Positions 7,455 through 17,115 of a stretch of DNA of 64,000 nucleotides are shown in pieces. The number at the start of each line of letters is the position of its first letter. Position 1 is the stretch's first letter. This stretch comes from Brevibacillus brevis. GTDB taxonomy: Bacteria > Bacillota > Bacilli > Brevibacillales > Brevibacillaceae. The notes under the pieces are model-generated. The model worked only from the letters and a program-made list of their open reading frames with translations, had not been told where the DNA came from and made no database searches. Both the position numbers and the translations under genes were made by a program. The DNA is taken from assembly GCF_900637055.1 (NCBI RefSeq), contig NZ_LR134338.1, positions 89,501 to 153,500 of the forward strand, given 5' to 3'.

Positions 7455-8054
7455 ATGATGATCGATTGTCATCATCCATCCAGCATGAAGGATCGGATGA
7501 TGTTCTTCTATAATTTTTTGCGGTCACCTGGCCAAGTAGGCAGTATTACTCCTAGCTCCCGTGCGCTTTGTAAACAAATGGTTGCGCCCATCGACTGGGA
7601 ACAAGCACATACAATTGTGGAATTAGGAGCAGGAACGGGTATCTTTACGAAGTGGATCGAGCAAAAGAAAAAAACGGAAGCTGTATTGGTATCCTTTGAA
7701 AAGGAGACCAAGATGCGCAAAAGGTTGGAACCACTATTTCCCGATGTACGCTTCCACGAAGATGCGGTAGATTTGAATCGGGTTCTTTCGGAAGCGGGAT
7801 TGGGAAAGGCCGACTGTATTTTGTCGGGACTGCCATTTGCCAACTTCCCGCAAGAGCTGCGCGATCAAATTATGGATCAGGTATATCATGCGCTAAAACC
7901 AGGCGGAGTATTTGTCGCTTTTCAATATTCGCTGCAAATGAAAAAGCAGCTTTCCTCTGTATTTGAGCAAGTATCGGTGAAGATGGTTCCATTGAATCTG
8001 CCACCTGCCTTTGTCTACATTTGCCGGAAGGATGATGGCAAGGGTGTCGGCTAG
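7455..8054 (+). CDS. Class I SAM-dependent methyltransferase, phospholipid N-methyltransferase-like
   Basis: A 199-aa protein. N-terminal FFYNFLRSPGQVGSITPSS is typical of the PmtA-like group that methylates phosphatidylethanolamine, or of the related rRNA-dimethylase-like enzymes. SAM motif I is IVELGAGTGIFTKW (residues ~53-66). LSGLPFANFP occupies the motif IV position and HALKPGGVFVAFQY is motif post-I. GGGAG at 7441-7445 favours ATG 7455 (or 7458). The DedA-family gene follows 12 bp later, so the pair may modify or translocate membrane lipid. Substrate specificity is inferred from motif resemblance only. Confidence 0.82.
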   Translation: MMIDCHHPSSMKDRMMFFYNFLRSPGQVGSITPSSRALCKQMVAPIDWEQAHTIVELGAGTGIFTKWIEQKKKTEAVLVSFEKETKMRKRLEPLFPDVRFHEDAVDLNRVLSEAGLGKADCILSGLPFANFPQELRDQIMDQVYHALKPGGVFVAFQYSLQMKKQLSSVFEQVSVKMVPLNLPPAFVYICRKDDGKGVG

Positions 8055-8066
8055 GAGGATTTCGAA

Positions 8067-8726
8067 ATGATTGTCGATATGCTGTCCGAGTCTGTGGGTC
8101 AGTTTGGCTATTTTGCTCTTTTCTTTATGTTATGGCTAGGGATTGTCGGTATGCCGATTCCTGATGAGGTGATCGTGCTGTCTGCAGGAGTACTGACCTC
8201 GATGGGACTTCTGCATGTTTTTCCTGCATTTATTGCGACCTATTTGGGTGTCGTTTCTGGGCTGTCATTGGGATATGTGCTCGGGAGATGGCTAGGTGCA
8301 CCTGCACTGAACTGGATTAGTCGCAAAAAAGGAATGAACAAGTACGTAGATCAAGCGCAGTCGCTGCTCGATCGTTACGGAAGCTACGCCCTATGTATCA
8401 GCTATTTCTTTCCTGTCGTCAGGCATGTGGTTCCTTACTTGGTCGGGATCGGGAAAATGACGTTTCCACGGTACGCCCTGTTTTCGTACACAACCGGCTT
8501 TGTATGGACGCTGATCTTGTTTTTGCTCGGTCATTTCATGGGGAATAAGGTGGAGATGCTTACTTCCTATGTGGCCTTGTTGAATAATCGAACCGTGATT
8601 TTCTCTGCCTTAGGTGTACTGGTTCTCATTGCTGCTGCTTATTATGGATTTACTGTTTGGAGAAAACAAAAAAGCATGGCAGCTGCGTCACAGCCTTTGA
8701 TGATCGATCATGATCGACAAGAGTAA
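8067..8726 (+). CDS. DedA-family membrane protein
   Basis: A 219-aa integral membrane protein with the DedA/SNARE-associated fold. It shows a re-entrant segment with GIVGMPIPDEVIVLSAG, the YVLGRWLGAP stretch, then FFPVVRHVVPYLVGIGKM and FSYTTGFVWTLILFLLGHFMG. DedA proteins support envelope homeostasis, and several are undecaprenyl-phosphate or phospholipid translocases. AGGAGG at 8053-8058 overlaps the previous stop. It is co-transcribed with the methyltransferase and ends in a strong terminator. Confidence 0.9.
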   Translation: MIVDMLSESVGQFGYFALFFMLWLGIVGMPIPDEVIVLSAGVLTSMGLLHVFPAFIATYLGVVSGLSLGYVLGRWLGAPALNWISRKKGMNKYVDQAQSLLDRYGSYALCISYFFPVVRHVVPYLVGIGKMTFPRYALFSYTTGFVWTLILFLLGHFMGNKVEMLTSYVALLNNRTVIFSALGVLVLIAAAYYGFTVWRKQKSMAAASQPLMIDHDRQE

Positions 8727-8745
8727 TCCGGATGTAATAATAACG

Positions 8746-8773
8746 AACCCTCTGCGTAGAGCAGAGGGTTTTT
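8746..8773 (+). terminator. Terminator after the DedA-family gene
   Basis: Perfect AACCCTCTGC/GCAGAGGGTT hairpin followed by T-rich sequence. Confidence 0.8.
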
Positions 8774-8817
8774 GCGTATGTGCGGCGCTGGCACAATTGA
8801 TGGGCTTTGGATAGCGA

Positions 8818-9708
8818 TTATGAGGTAGCCTTGTTTCTTCGAATGTTTCGCTGGCGCAGCCATTCCGGCAAGATGATTCCGAGTAAAATGATCACGACAC
8901 CGCTCACTTGGAGTATAGAGACAGATTCATTCAGAATGACAAAGGAGGAGAGCACAGCCATAGGTAGCTCAGCTGCTCCTAATATAGCTCCCATCCCCGG
9001 TCCTATGTGGGGCATACCATAATTGAAAAAAACGGTCGGGATCAAAATACCGAAAAAGGCGAGTAAAAATACGTAGGGAAACAACCCGTCCAACAATGCT
9101 CCGTTGAATAGAAAAACGGGTGGGTAAATCAGGCTGGCCAACAGAAAAGAGCCAGTCGCCATGCTGGAGCTACGAATCCACGGATTAATAGCAATGGCGG
9201 TTTTCCCGCTGAACAAAATAAACAATGTAAAAGAAACGGCTGAGAGAAGACCGAATACGACACCCAGGATATGAAATTGGGCCAATCCGCCACTCTCAAA
9301 AATTCCTCCTGCAAGAAGGGTCCCTGTCAGCAGCAATAGGAGGGAAAAAATCGTCTCCTTTCCAGGCATCCGGCGAGTCATCACAGCTTCAATTAGTACG
9401 CCCATCCACGTGAATTGAAACAAAAGGACAATGGCGATCGAGGCTGGGATATATTGCAGGGCATTGTAGTACATAATTCCCGTCGAACCGACTGACAGAC
9501 CTACGGCGACCAATACTAGCAACTGGCGAAGGGGAGGCTTGGTCCGCAGGAAGAAAAGAGCGGGTATCCAGGTCAGCACAAAGCCCAAAAACATTTGCCC
9601 ACCAATTACCTCTGCGGGCGAATATCCTTGCTTGTAGGCAAGTTTTACGATGGTTGATAGTATGCCGTAACTACATGCTCCAAGAAAAACCAGGAGGATG
9701 TATCTCAT
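8818..9708 (-). CDS. EamA-family (DMT) transporter
   Basis: A 296-aa protein with ten predicted membrane helices arranged as two EamA repeats, each starting with a short loop-helix (residues ~5-130 and ~145-285). The second repeat holds IGPGMGAILGAAELPMAVLSSFVILNESVS, the typical conserved region with its Glu. The DMT family exports amino acids, nucleosides or other metabolites; the substrate here is unknown. GAGGAG directly abuts an ATG at 9717, which is too close, so the next in-frame ATG at 9708 is preferred. It is a monocistronic gene convergent with the DedA unit. Confidence 0.88.
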   Translation of the reverse strand: MRYILLVFLGACSYGILSTIVKLAYKQGYSPAEVIGGQMFLGFVLTWIPALFFLRTKPPLRQLLVLVAVGLSVGSTGIMYYNALQYIPASIAIVLLFQFTWMGVLIEAVMTRRMPGKETIFSLLLLLTGTLLAGGIFESGGLAQFHILGVVFGLLSAVSFTLFILFSGKTAIAINPWIRSSSMATGSFLLASLIYPPVFLFNGALLDGLFPYVFLLAFFGILIPTVFFNYGMPHIGPGMGAILGAAELPMAVLSSFVILNESVSILQVSGVVIILLGIILPEWLRQRNIRRNKATS

Positions 9709-9919
9709 CTGATGCATCTCCTCACATACGATAATAATTCTTAGCTAGGATATTACGACAGCGTCCGTTTGTCTATGGATGAAGAAGATTCCATTTTTGG
9801 TTCGAACAAAGGTTTATGTTTGATCCCAGCGGGAAATAGTGAAATGACACTATGTAATCGTACCCACTACAAATGGTGTAGCTATTTTGGTGAACAGCTT
9901 AGAAAAAAGGGGGAGGCTT

Positions 9920-11683
9920 GTGTACCTGAAGTGGAGGGATCGATTATTTTCCACATTTTTATTGTTGATTCTAGGTCCTACTATTCTTATTTGCTTCCTT
10001 TTTTATGAACAAGCCGAAGAGGCAGTATTTGAACTACACGAGACGAACATGGATGTGAATATCGGGCTCGTCGATGAAAGGCTTTTGTCTCTTTTTCAGT
10101 CTATCCAAAAGGATACCGATGAATTGGCGAATAGACTGTCCAGACGTATGACAGAGGGACCATCTTTTGTCGAAGGAAAAAAGAATGGCTTCAGGCGTGA
10201 ATGGACATCGCAGGAACAAGCCGTCCAAAATTTATTCGAGCGTTTCTCCCGTAATCAAAATGTGGTAGGAAATATTGTTTTTCTCGGTGAGGATGGAAGA
10301 GTTTTCTCATTATACGAAGATAAGAGCTGGAATGCGGAAAATCAATTTCTGGAACGCGAGCCATGGGGAACCGGAGAAAACAGGGTAAATTTCCTTACCA
10401 AAAGGGAGCAAGAGGGGCGCCCAAAATCATTTTTTCTTGAGAAGCGCCTGGAGAGTTCGAATCCAAAAGCTGCGGGACTTTTAGTAGTGGAAATCAATCT
10501 GGATAAACTGACAGACTGGATCCGTACCTATGTCGTTCCAAAAGAGTATGGCATGATGGTCCTTTCCCCCTCCCGAACCATTATGATTCACACCGATAAA
10601 ACAATGATTGGAAATCATGTTTCGGTGCTTCCTCATTATGAAATGGTACGCAGTCAGTGGGAACAATCTAATGAAAATGGACTCTTTTCCTTGCTCATCC
10701 AAGGCAAGGACATTTACGTATACCGTCAAGTATCTGAAAAAAGCGGGGGTGCTTTTTTTGAGTGGATGCCGAGAGATGGGATTAATGAACGATTACAACG
10801 ATTGAACCTCATCTTTTTTTTCACTCTTTTTATCGTTGTTTTATTTGCCTGTTATGTGGCTCACCGATTATCAAAATGGATTGGTGAGCCGATCTATAGC
10901 TTGGTATCTGCCACTGACTCCTTGTTGAAAGGCGATTTTTCCGTACGTGTCCCGATACAGGGGATGAAAGAAATAACGCTGCTGGAGAATAAGTTCAACA
11001 CCATGGCAGAACAGATGCATGCGTTAATTACCCGAGAGCGGGAGTATTCGCAACAGAGCCTGGATCAAATCGTTCGCAGCTTTTATTTAGCCGTAGAGAT
11101 GAAGGACCCTTATACAGCAGGACATACAGAACGAGTTACGCACTATGCCCTTATCATTTACGATTATTTACAGAAACAAGAGCAGCTTGCGGTTTCACGA
11201 GATGATTTACGTTATGCTGGCTTAATGCATGATATCGGAAAAGTAGCCATTCCTGATCACGTCCTTTTAAAAACAGGAAAGCTATCGCCTGACGAGTATG
11301 AATGCATGAAAACTCATTCCATCATCAGTGGAAAAATTGTGGAGCAGATAGAAAACCTGTCTCATATCAGTCCAGGGGTACGGCATCACCATGAGCGATG
11401 GGATGGAAAAGGTTACCCTGGTCAGCTCACAGGGGAAGAAATCCCACTGATTGGGCGCATTCTTGCCGTTGCAGATACGTTTGATGCGATGACTTCTACG
11501 CGTTCCTATCGCAAAGCTATGTCCGCAAAAGAGGCGTACGAAGAAATTCTGCGATGCCAAGGAACACAGTTTGACCCCTCCATTGTTACGATTTTTAAGA
11601 AGGCTTTTGAGGATGGAGCTATTCAGATTACACAATCGGCGAATTGTAAGGGAAGAGTTAGTAAGGATAGAGAGATTTCCTAG
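9920..11683 (+). CDS. Membrane HAMP/HD-GYP protein, putative cyclic-di-GMP phosphodiesterase
   Basis: About 587 aa. One membrane helix near the N-terminus, a ~260-residue extracytoplasmic sensor region, a second helix at ~295-317 (LNLIFFFTLFIVVLFACYVA), a HAMP linker, then an HD-GYP domain. The catalytic motifs are present: MHDIGK near residue 437, HHERWDGKGYPGQL near 498, and VADTFDAMTS. HD-GYP enzymes hydrolyse c-di-GMP to pGpG or GMP. The start is uncertain: GGGGGAGG at 9909-9916 is only 3 bases before GTG 9920, while TTG 9887 has no site. Transcribed alone, upstream of the SRP RNA. Confidence 0.88.
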   Translation: MYLKWRDRLFSTFLLLILGPTILICFLFYEQAEEAVFELHETNMDVNIGLVDERLLSLFQSIQKDTDELANRLSRRMTEGPSFVEGKKNGFRREWTSQEQAVQNLFERFSRNQNVVGNIVFLGEDGRVFSLYEDKSWNAENQFLEREPWGTGENRVNFLTKREQEGRPKSFFLEKRLESSNPKAAGLLVVEINLDKLTDWIRTYVVPKEYGMMVLSPSRTIMIHTDKTMIGNHVSVLPHYEMVRSQWEQSNENGLFSLLIQGKDIYVYRQVSEKSGGAFFEWMPRDGINERLQRLNLIFFFTLFIVVLFACYVAHRLSKWIGEPIYSLVSATDSLLKGDFSVRVPIQGMKEITLLENKFNTMAEQMHALITREREYSQQSLDQIVRSFYLAVEMKDPYTAGHTERVTHYALIIYDYLQKQEQLAVSRDDLRYAGLMHDIGKVAIPDHVLLKTGKLSPDEYECMKTHSIISGKIVEQIENLSHISPGVRHHHERWDGKGYPGQLTGEEIPLIGRILAVADTFDAMTSTRSYRKAMSAKEAYEEILRCQGTQFDPSIVTIFKKAFEDGAIQITQSANCKGRVSKDREIS

Positions 11684-11729
11684 CGCTGGATAGCTTTACT
11701 CCTTGCTATCGGCTACTAACTTTGGTATT

Positions 11730-12008
11730 CTAGTTCTACCGTGCTAGACGGGGAGGTTGCGGTGCCCTGTAACCTGCAATCCGCAATAGCAGGGTTGAAT
11801 TCCTATCCTAGGTTTTCTTATGTGAGGCTGCCTTATGGCGGCGGTGTTGAGGAGCGGGTCCTGTGCAACGCGAACCCATGAACCTGGTCAGGTCCGGAAG
11901 GAAGCAGCCATAAGTGGATCATCGCGTGTGCCGCAGGGTAGCCTGCTCTGAGCTGCTACCATAAGTAACGCTCGGATAAGGATTATCGAAGATAGGTGCA
12001 CGGTACTT
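11730..12008 (+). ncRNA. ffs: Signal recognition particle RNA, large Bacillus type (scRNA)
   Basis: The universally conserved helix 8 segment is present (GGTCAGGTCCGGAAGGAAGC near 11887-11906). The Bacillus-type Alu domain is at the 5' end (GTGCTAGACGGGGAGGT, then GCGGTGCCCTGTAACC). The 5' TACCGTGC near 11737 pairs with 3' GCACGGTA near 11997-12004, closing a ~270-nt RNA. It lies upstream of dnaX as in B. subtilis. The RNA binds Ffh and directs membrane targeting of nascent proteins. Ends are approximate. Confidence 0.95.
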
Positions 12009-12023
12009 ATCACGCATGTACAG

Positions 12024-12058
12024 ATAGCATGTTTCCGAAGGGAAGCATGCTATTTTTG
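12024..12058 (+). terminator. Terminator of the SRP RNA
   Basis: ATAGCATG-TTTCC and GGAA-GCATGCTAT arms with a GAAG loop, followed by TTTTT. Confidence 0.8.
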
Positions 12059-12234
12059 TTATACGATCCAATTGTTTTTTGTTGGAATTTGGCGATAACT
12101 AGCGAAACATTTCCATGCTTTTCAGGTGGATAGAATGAAGGTTTTACGAGTATTTTCACGAATTTTCATAATAGGCGGAAAGGATTTCGGTTTCTTTCCT
12201 TTCAAAATACGTCATAGGCCAGGAGGGACAAGCA

Positions 12235-13668
12235 ATGAGTGCACTTTCTTCGTTACATCTCGTTGGCTCGTCCGGTCGATTGCAGCGGTTCATGCATCAA
12301 CTGCCTACTGCCGTTTTATTGGTGAATCAAGCGGGTAGTATCGTGGAGGTCAACGAACAACTGCTTCGTGTAACCGGATATTCACGCGATCAACTTGTCA
12401 AAAAGCCTTTCAACTCTCTTCTTCCCCATCGAGGTTCCATGGAGCACTTGTATGAGGAATATTTGCGAAAGGAAGAAGAAGTGGGAACCAAAGGTGAGGT
12501 CGAACTGGAATGGTGTGATAAACAGGGGAGATGCAGGAACACATCTGTCATGATCATGGTACAGCAAGCAGAAGAGCTTCTGTACATGATCCATTTTCCC
12601 CAACTCGCAAAAGAAAGCGATCAGCTTTTGTCGCAACGATTGCTGACCAAACTGACCTATGATACAAGCATGGGCTTATTTATCCTCGACGAGAAATCGA
12701 TCATTATCGAAGCCAGTCAGACGGCGTGCAAGCTGCTGGGTATGGAGAGACTGGACGTCATCAATAAACACGTCGATCAAGTATTTAGCGGCATCCCCGA
12801 ACCGCATCGGTTCATTAAAAAAGAACTGTTGGAAGGCGTGAAGCTGCAAAATGTCGCGACTTCCTGGACCAATGACAACCAACGCTATGAGCTGATTGTT
12901 GACGCAAATACACTCCAAGACGAGTCAGGAAAAACAGTAGGGGCGTTTATTCTTTTCAAAGACATTACAAACCTGCGATCCTTCGCCCAAAAGCTCGAGC
13001 GGAATGAACGCTTGGCGATGATCGGGCAAATTGCTGCGGGTACAGCACACGAGATTCGCAATCCCCTTACCTCGATCAAAGGATTTCTGCAAATGTTCCT
13101 CAGGTTATTCGGTGACAGCGGCATGGACAGGGAGAAAACGTACACCGAAATTATGCTCACCGAAATCAATCGCATCAATTCTTTAGTCAGTGAATTCCTA
13201 CTATTGAGCAAGCCGCGTAATATTCAATATTCCATGGTGGACTTAAACACCGTTTTTGAGGAAATTTTGCCGATCGTCGAGTCACAGGCGAATCTGTACG
13301 GAATTGATGTCCAGTTTGCCTCTTGCGGTAAGCTTCCGATGGTCGTCGGGGATAACGAGCTATTGAAGCAAGTGTTCATTAATATCTGCAAAAATGGAAT
13401 AGAAGCAATGGGAGAGCAAGGGTCGCTTCGGATTTCCCATCATATCGATCAGGATGGCGACAAAGTGAGTATCGATATTCATGATACAGGTCCGGGCATC
13501 CCGCTTTACATTATTGATAAGATTTTTGATCCGTTTTTTACGACAAAAGAGGAAGGGACAGGACTCGGATTGTCTGTCTGCCAAAAAATCATTCACGATA
13601 TTGGCGGTCAAATCCGTGTCTCCTCCAAAGGGTTTGGGACGACCTTCCATATCATGCTGCCGTATTAG
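12235..13668 (+). CDS. Soluble PAS-domain sensor histidine kinase (orphan, sporulation-kinase-like)
   Basis: A 477-aa protein without membrane helices. Two PAS domains (residues ~18-120 and ~140-255) precede a dimerisation/phosphoacceptor domain with H-box AAGTAHEIRNPLTS (His272), then an HATPase domain with N-box NICKNGIEAM, G1 DTGPGIP and G2 GTGLGLS. Cytoplasmic PAS kinases of this architecture feed phosphate to Spo0F in the sporulation phosphorelay (KinA and KinE type). No response regulator is adjacent, so an orphan kinase is likely. GGAGGG at 12222-12227 sets the ATG. Which pathway it serves is inferred. Confidence 0.9.
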   Translation: MSALSSLHLVGSSGRLQRFMHQLPTAVLLVNQAGSIVEVNEQLLRVTGYSRDQLVKKPFNSLLPHRGSMEHLYEEYLRKEEEVGTKGEVELEWCDKQGRCRNTSVMIMVQQAEELLYMIHFPQLAKESDQLLSQRLLTKLTYDTSMGLFILDEKSIIIEASQTACKLLGMERLDVINKHVDQVFSGIPEPHRFIKKELLEGVKLQNVATSWTNDNQRYELIVDANTLQDESGKTVGAFILFKDITNLRSFAQKLERNERLAMIGQIAAGTAHEIRNPLTSIKGFLQMFLRLFGDSGMDREKTYTEIMLTEINRINSLVSEFLLLSKPRNIQYSMVDLNTVFEEILPIVESQANLYGIDVQFASCGKLPMVVGDNELLKQVFINICKNGIEAMGEQGSLRISHHIDQDGDKVSIDIHDTGPGIPLYIIDKIFDPFFTTKEEGTGLGLSVCQKIIHDIGGQIRVSSKGFGTTFHIMLPY

Positions 13669-13676
13669 GAGTAAAA

Positions 13677-13710
13677 TGCGTCCCGCACAATTGTGAACGG
13701 GGCGTTTTTT
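13677..13710 (+). terminator. Terminator after the kinase gene
   Basis: GCGTCCCG pairs with CGGGGCGT, followed by TTTTTT. Confidence 0.7.
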
Positions 13711-13732
13711 AAGTGAGGCATGTCCGTTAACT

Positions 13733-13761
13733 TTGTACGAACGGTGGCAATCGTGTATACT
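13733..13761 (+). promoter_or_regulatory. Promoter ahead of dnaX
   Basis: TTGTAC (13733-13738), 17 bp, TATACT (13756-13761), about 50 bp upstream of the dnaX ATG. Confidence 0.6.
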
Positions 13762-13809
13762 GAATAGGATATAGAAGAGGACTGTGCAGATGGGGAGTGT
13801 CACACGAAC

Positions 13810-15507
13810 ATGGCTTATACCGCGCTATACCGCGTATACCGACCGCAGACTTTTCAAGACGTAGTCGGACAAGAGCATGTTACGACAACCTTGCGTAATG
13901 CTTTACGCGAAAATAGGCTGTCCCATGCCTATTTATTCAACGGTCCCCGAGGTACGGGAAAAACAAGTGCAGCCAAAATTATGGCGAAAGCAGTGAACTG
14001 CGAGCAGCCCATAGATGGTGAGCCATGCAATCAATGCGATACGTGTAGAGCCATCTCCAACGGTTCTGTAACGGATGTGCTGGAAATCGACGCGGCATCC
14101 AACCGTGGTGTTGAAGAGATCCGCGACATTCGCGACAAAGTGAAATTTGCCCCGAGCGACGTCAGGTATAAAGTGTACATCATCGATGAGGTGCATATGC
14201 TGACGACAGAGGCATTTAACGCTTTGTTAAAAACCCTCGAAGAGCCGCCGTCCCACGTCATTTTTATTTTGGCGACGACAGAGCCGCACAAGCTGCCAGC
14301 GACGATTATCTCTCGTTGCCAGCGCTTTGATTTTCACCGAATTCCACTGAGAGTGATGGTCGATCTTTTGCAAAGGATTTGCCAATCACAAGGGGTGCAG
14401 GTGGAGGAGCAGGCCCTGCAGCTCGTAGCGAAGATGGCTGAAGGTGGAGCCCGTGATGCTCTTAGCTTGTTGGACCAAGCGATTAGCTATAGCAAGGACG
14501 AGGTTCGTGCTAGTGATATTATGCAGATTACGGGCACAGTTGCCCAATCTTATTTTTCTGTGCTTGCGCGACACATTGCCGAAAATGATGTTGCACAGGT
14601 TATGGAGCAATTTGATCAAGTCATGGTGCAAGGGAAGGACCCGGAGCAGTTCCTGCACGATTTCCTCTACTATTACCGCGATATGCTGTTATTGAAGACA
14701 GCGCCGCAGTTGGAAGAGATTGTCGAGCGGACCATGATTGATGATCAGTTTGCAGAGGTTGCAAAGCTGTACTCGTTTCCGGTGCTTTACGCAGCGATTG
14801 AGACCTGCAATCAGGCTTTGTCGCAATTAAAATGGTCGACCTATGCAAGGGTGCTGGTTGAACTGACCCTTGTCAAAATGTGCCAGCCTAATGCGAATGC
14901 GACGGAATCTATGGGAGCCTCACCCGTTAACAGCGAAGAACTGACCGCCATGTCTACTCGCATTCGCGTTTTGGAAGAGCGTTTGGCTCAAGTGATGCAA
15001 GGTCAGGTGAGCATTCCCGGCCAGCAAAAGGCCGAAGAAACCCGCAAGAACGAGCCAAGGCGCATAGCTGCGGCATCTGGTGGTTCACGAACCCCGATGA
15101 ATAGAGTCAGGGAAGTCGCGAAGGCCATGGATGAGAATTTGACGAGACAGGTGCGCGGGCAGTGGAGTCAAATTTTGACCGAACTGAAAAAGATCAAGAT
15201 CCAGTACCAGGCTTGGCTAGTCAATGGTCAACCGGTAGCTGCCGGCAATGAAGCTGTTGTCGTCACCTTCAACAGTGCCATCCATTGTGACAAGACGATG
15301 GAGGCAGAGCTTCGGAGCGTGATCGAGCGCGTTATGTCTACGGTGCTGGGCAGGCCTTTGCAGCTCTTGTCTGTCATGGAGGAAGAGTGGCAAAGTGTAG
15401 ACCAGCAGGTTGGTCAAAAAGATGCTTCAGATGAGCCAGAAGAGGACCCGTTTTTGGCGGAGGCCATCAAGCTCGTCGGAGAAGGTCTTGTTGAAGTGAA
15501 AGACTAA
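13810..15507 (+). CDS. dnaX: DNA polymerase III subunit gamma/tau
   Basis: A 565-aa clamp-loader ATPase. Walker A GPRGTGKTSAAK starts at residue 45, a four-cysteine zinc module lies at about 65-80 (NCEQPIDGEPCNQCDTC), then Walker B DEVHML and sensor 1 TTEPHKLPATIISRCQRF. The C-terminal ~200 residues form the tau-type extension contacting polymerase. No slippery frameshift heptamer was noticed, consistent with a single long product. It heads the dnaX-ybaB-recR operon. Confidence 0.98.
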   Translation: MAYTALYRVYRPQTFQDVVGQEHVTTTLRNALRENRLSHAYLFNGPRGTGKTSAAKIMAKAVNCEQPIDGEPCNQCDTCRAISNGSVTDVLEIDAASNRGVEEIRDIRDKVKFAPSDVRYKVYIIDEVHMLTTEAFNALLKTLEEPPSHVIFILATTEPHKLPATIISRCQRFDFHRIPLRVMVDLLQRICQSQGVQVEEQALQLVAKMAEGGARDALSLLDQAISYSKDEVRASDIMQITGTVAQSYFSVLARHIAENDVAQVMEQFDQVMVQGKDPEQFLHDFLYYYRDMLLLKTAPQLEEIVERTMIDDQFAEVAKLYSFPVLYAAIETCNQALSQLKWSTYARVLVELTLVKMCQPNANATESMGASPVNSEELTAMSTRIRVLEERLAQVMQGQVSIPGQQKAEETRKNEPRRIAAASGGSRTPMNRVREVAKAMDENLTRQVRGQWSQILTELKKIKIQYQAWLVNGQPVAAGNEAVVVTFNSAIHCDKTMEAELRSVIERVMSTVLGRPLQLLSVMEEEWQSVDQQVGQKDASDEPEEDPFLAEAIKLVGEGLVEVKD

Positions 15508-15542
15508 ATCATAACTCATAACCATTTAGGGAGGATACCTCA

Positions 15543-15863
15543 ATGAAAAACATGCAGCAAATGCAACAAATGATGAAGCAAGTGAAAAAAATGCAGGAAG
15601 AAATGCAAAAAGCGCAAGAAGGCTTGAAAGATAGAATCGTGGAAGGCTCTGCTGGTGGCGGTGCTATCACTGTGAAAATTGATGGACATAAGCAAATCAA
15701 AGACATCGTGATCAAGCCAGAAGTAGTAGACCCTGAAGATGTAGAAATGCTGCAAGACCTGGTGCTCACTGCTGTGAACGATGCACTGCGCAAAGCAGAC
15801 GAAATGGTAGGCAAGGAAATGGGTAAATTTACCGGAGGCATGAACATCCCAGGCCTGTTCTAA
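15543..15863 (+). CDS. ybaB: YbaB/EbfC-family nucleoid-associated protein
   Basis: A 106-aa protein. An N-terminal Met/Gln/Lys-rich amphipathic helix ([19 protein letters not shown]) precedes a small beta core ([20 protein letters not shown]) and a C-terminal helix, the full YbaB fold. Family members form tweezer-like dimers that bind DNA without strong sequence specificity. Its place between dnaX and recR is conserved across bacteria (yaaK in B. subtilis). GGGAGG at 15530-15535 precedes the ATG. Confidence 0.97.
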   Translation: MKNMQQMQQMMKQVKKMQEEMQKAQEGLKDRIVEGSAGGGAITVKIDGHKQIKDIVIKPEVVDPEDVEMLQDLVLTAVNDALRKADEMVGKEMGKFTGGMNIPGLF

Positions 15864-15891
15864 AAATTGGGCAGGAAAAGAGGAGTAGGCG

Positions 15892-16488
15892 ATGTTTTAT
15901 CCAGAACCGGTCTCAAAGCTCATTGATGGTTTTATGAAATTGCCCGGCATTGGTCCCAAAACGGCTGGGCGGCTTGCCTTTTTTGTGCTCAATATGAAAG
16001 AGGATGACGTGCTTGATCTGGCAAAAGCATTGGTCAATGCCAAGCGTCAGCTTCATTACTGCTCGGTCTGCAACAATATTACCGATCTCGATCCATGTCA
16101 TATTTGTCGGGACAAACGTCGGGACGGCTCGATCATCTGTGTGGTGCAAGAGCCGCGAGACGTGGTAGCGATGGAGAAGACGAGAGAGTTTGAAGGGTAT
16201 TATCACGTTTTGCACGGGGCGATTTCTCCTATGGATGGGATCGGTCCGGAGGATATTCGCATTCCCGACCTGTTGAAGCGCCTCGGTGACGAGCAGGTGA
16301 AGGAAGTCATTTTGGCGACCAATCCGAATATCGAAGGGGAAGCGACAGCGATGTACATTTCCCGGTTGATTAAACCTTTTGGCATTCGCGTGACACGTAT
16401 CGCGCACGGCTTGCCAGTCGGTGGAGATTTGGAGTACGCCGATGAAGTGACGCTGACCAAAGCATTGGAAGGCAGACGCGACCTGTAA
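15892..16488 (+). CDS. recR: Recombination mediator RecR
   Basis: A 198-aa protein with all RecR modules: N-terminal helix-hairpin-helix ([17 protein letters not shown]), a four-cysteine zinc finger at ~57-72 ([16 protein letters not shown]), a TOPRIM domain ([14 protein letters not shown] to [15 protein letters not shown]) and the C-terminal Walker B-like strand. With RecO it loads RecA on SSB-coated gaps. It is 28 bp after ybaB in the dnaX operon. Confidence 0.98.
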   Translation: MFYPEPVSKLIDGFMKLPGIGPKTAGRLAFFVLNMKEDDVLDLAKALVNAKRQLHYCSVCNNITDLDPCHICRDKRRDGSIICVVQEPRDVVAMEKTREFEGYYHVLHGAISPMDGIGPEDIRIPDLLKRLGDEQVKEVILATNPNIEGEATAMYISRLIKPFGIRVTRIAHGLPVGGDLEYADEVTLTKALEGRRDL

Positions 16489-16582
16489 AGGAAATTTTCA
16501 AATATCATCCTAGAGTACGATAAAGATAGAAAAGAAGACGGGGTCTGCCTGTCTTTTTTTCGTTTCGAGAAGGGGATGAAGA

Positions 16583-17056
16583 ATGCCGGTTATTCGTATG
16601 GAGTTTTTGATAGATGCGCCGCAACAGGTTTGCTTCGATGCTGCCAGAAGCATTGATTTGCATATGGAATCGACCGCCAGCACGAAGGAGAGAGCGATTG
16701 GAGGAGTAACGAGCGGACTGATAAATATGGGGGAGACGGTTACCTGGGAAGCCATTCACTTTGGTATCAAGCAGAATTTGACGGTGAAAATCACAGAGAT
16801 GGAGGAACCGCGCTATTTCGTCGATGAGATGGTTTCTGGCGCATTCAAACGGTTTCATCACACGCATGAGTTCATTCCGATATCGGACAATCAGACGAGG
16901 ATGATCGATATTTTTGACTACACATCTCCGTTGGGTGTTTTGGGAAAGCTCGCGGATTGGTTGTTCTTGGAGGCGTATATGACGCGTTTTTTGCGGACGC
17001 GTAATGAATATCTCAAGCAAGTAGCAGAAGCACAGATAAAAGCATTGCAATCTTGA
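16583..17056 (+). CDS. SRPBCC-fold protein (polyketide cyclase/START-like)
   Basis: A 157-aa single-domain protein of the SRPBCC superfamily: MEFLIDAPQQVCFDAARSIDLH at the start, GETVTWEAIHFGIKQNLTVKIT in the strand region, and a long C-terminal helix. The fold encloses a hydrophobic ligand pocket. Members related to YfiL/CoxG-like proteins are poorly characterised. GAGAAGGGGATG precedes the ATG. A weak terminator-like hairpin (about 16530-16557) separates it from recR, so it may have its own transcript. It is an addition relative to the B. subtilis recR-yaaL order. Ligand unknown. Confidence 0.8.
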   Translation: MPVIRMEFLIDAPQQVCFDAARSIDLHMESTASTKERAIGGVTSGLINMGETVTWEAIHFGIKQNLTVKITEMEEPRYFVDEMVSGAFKRFHHTHEFIPISDNQTRMIDIFDYTSPLGVLGKLADWLFLEAYMTRFLRTRNEYLKQVAEAQIKALQS

Positions 17057-17115
17057 TAGAAATGCCGGACTTTTTTGAATGGACGAGACATACAGTGAAA
17101 TAGGAGCGTGAGGAG

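Noticed and set aside
9769..10008. 79-residue frame overlapping the start of the HD-GYP gene
   Set aside because: It has no ribosome site and overlaps a well-supported gene in another frame.
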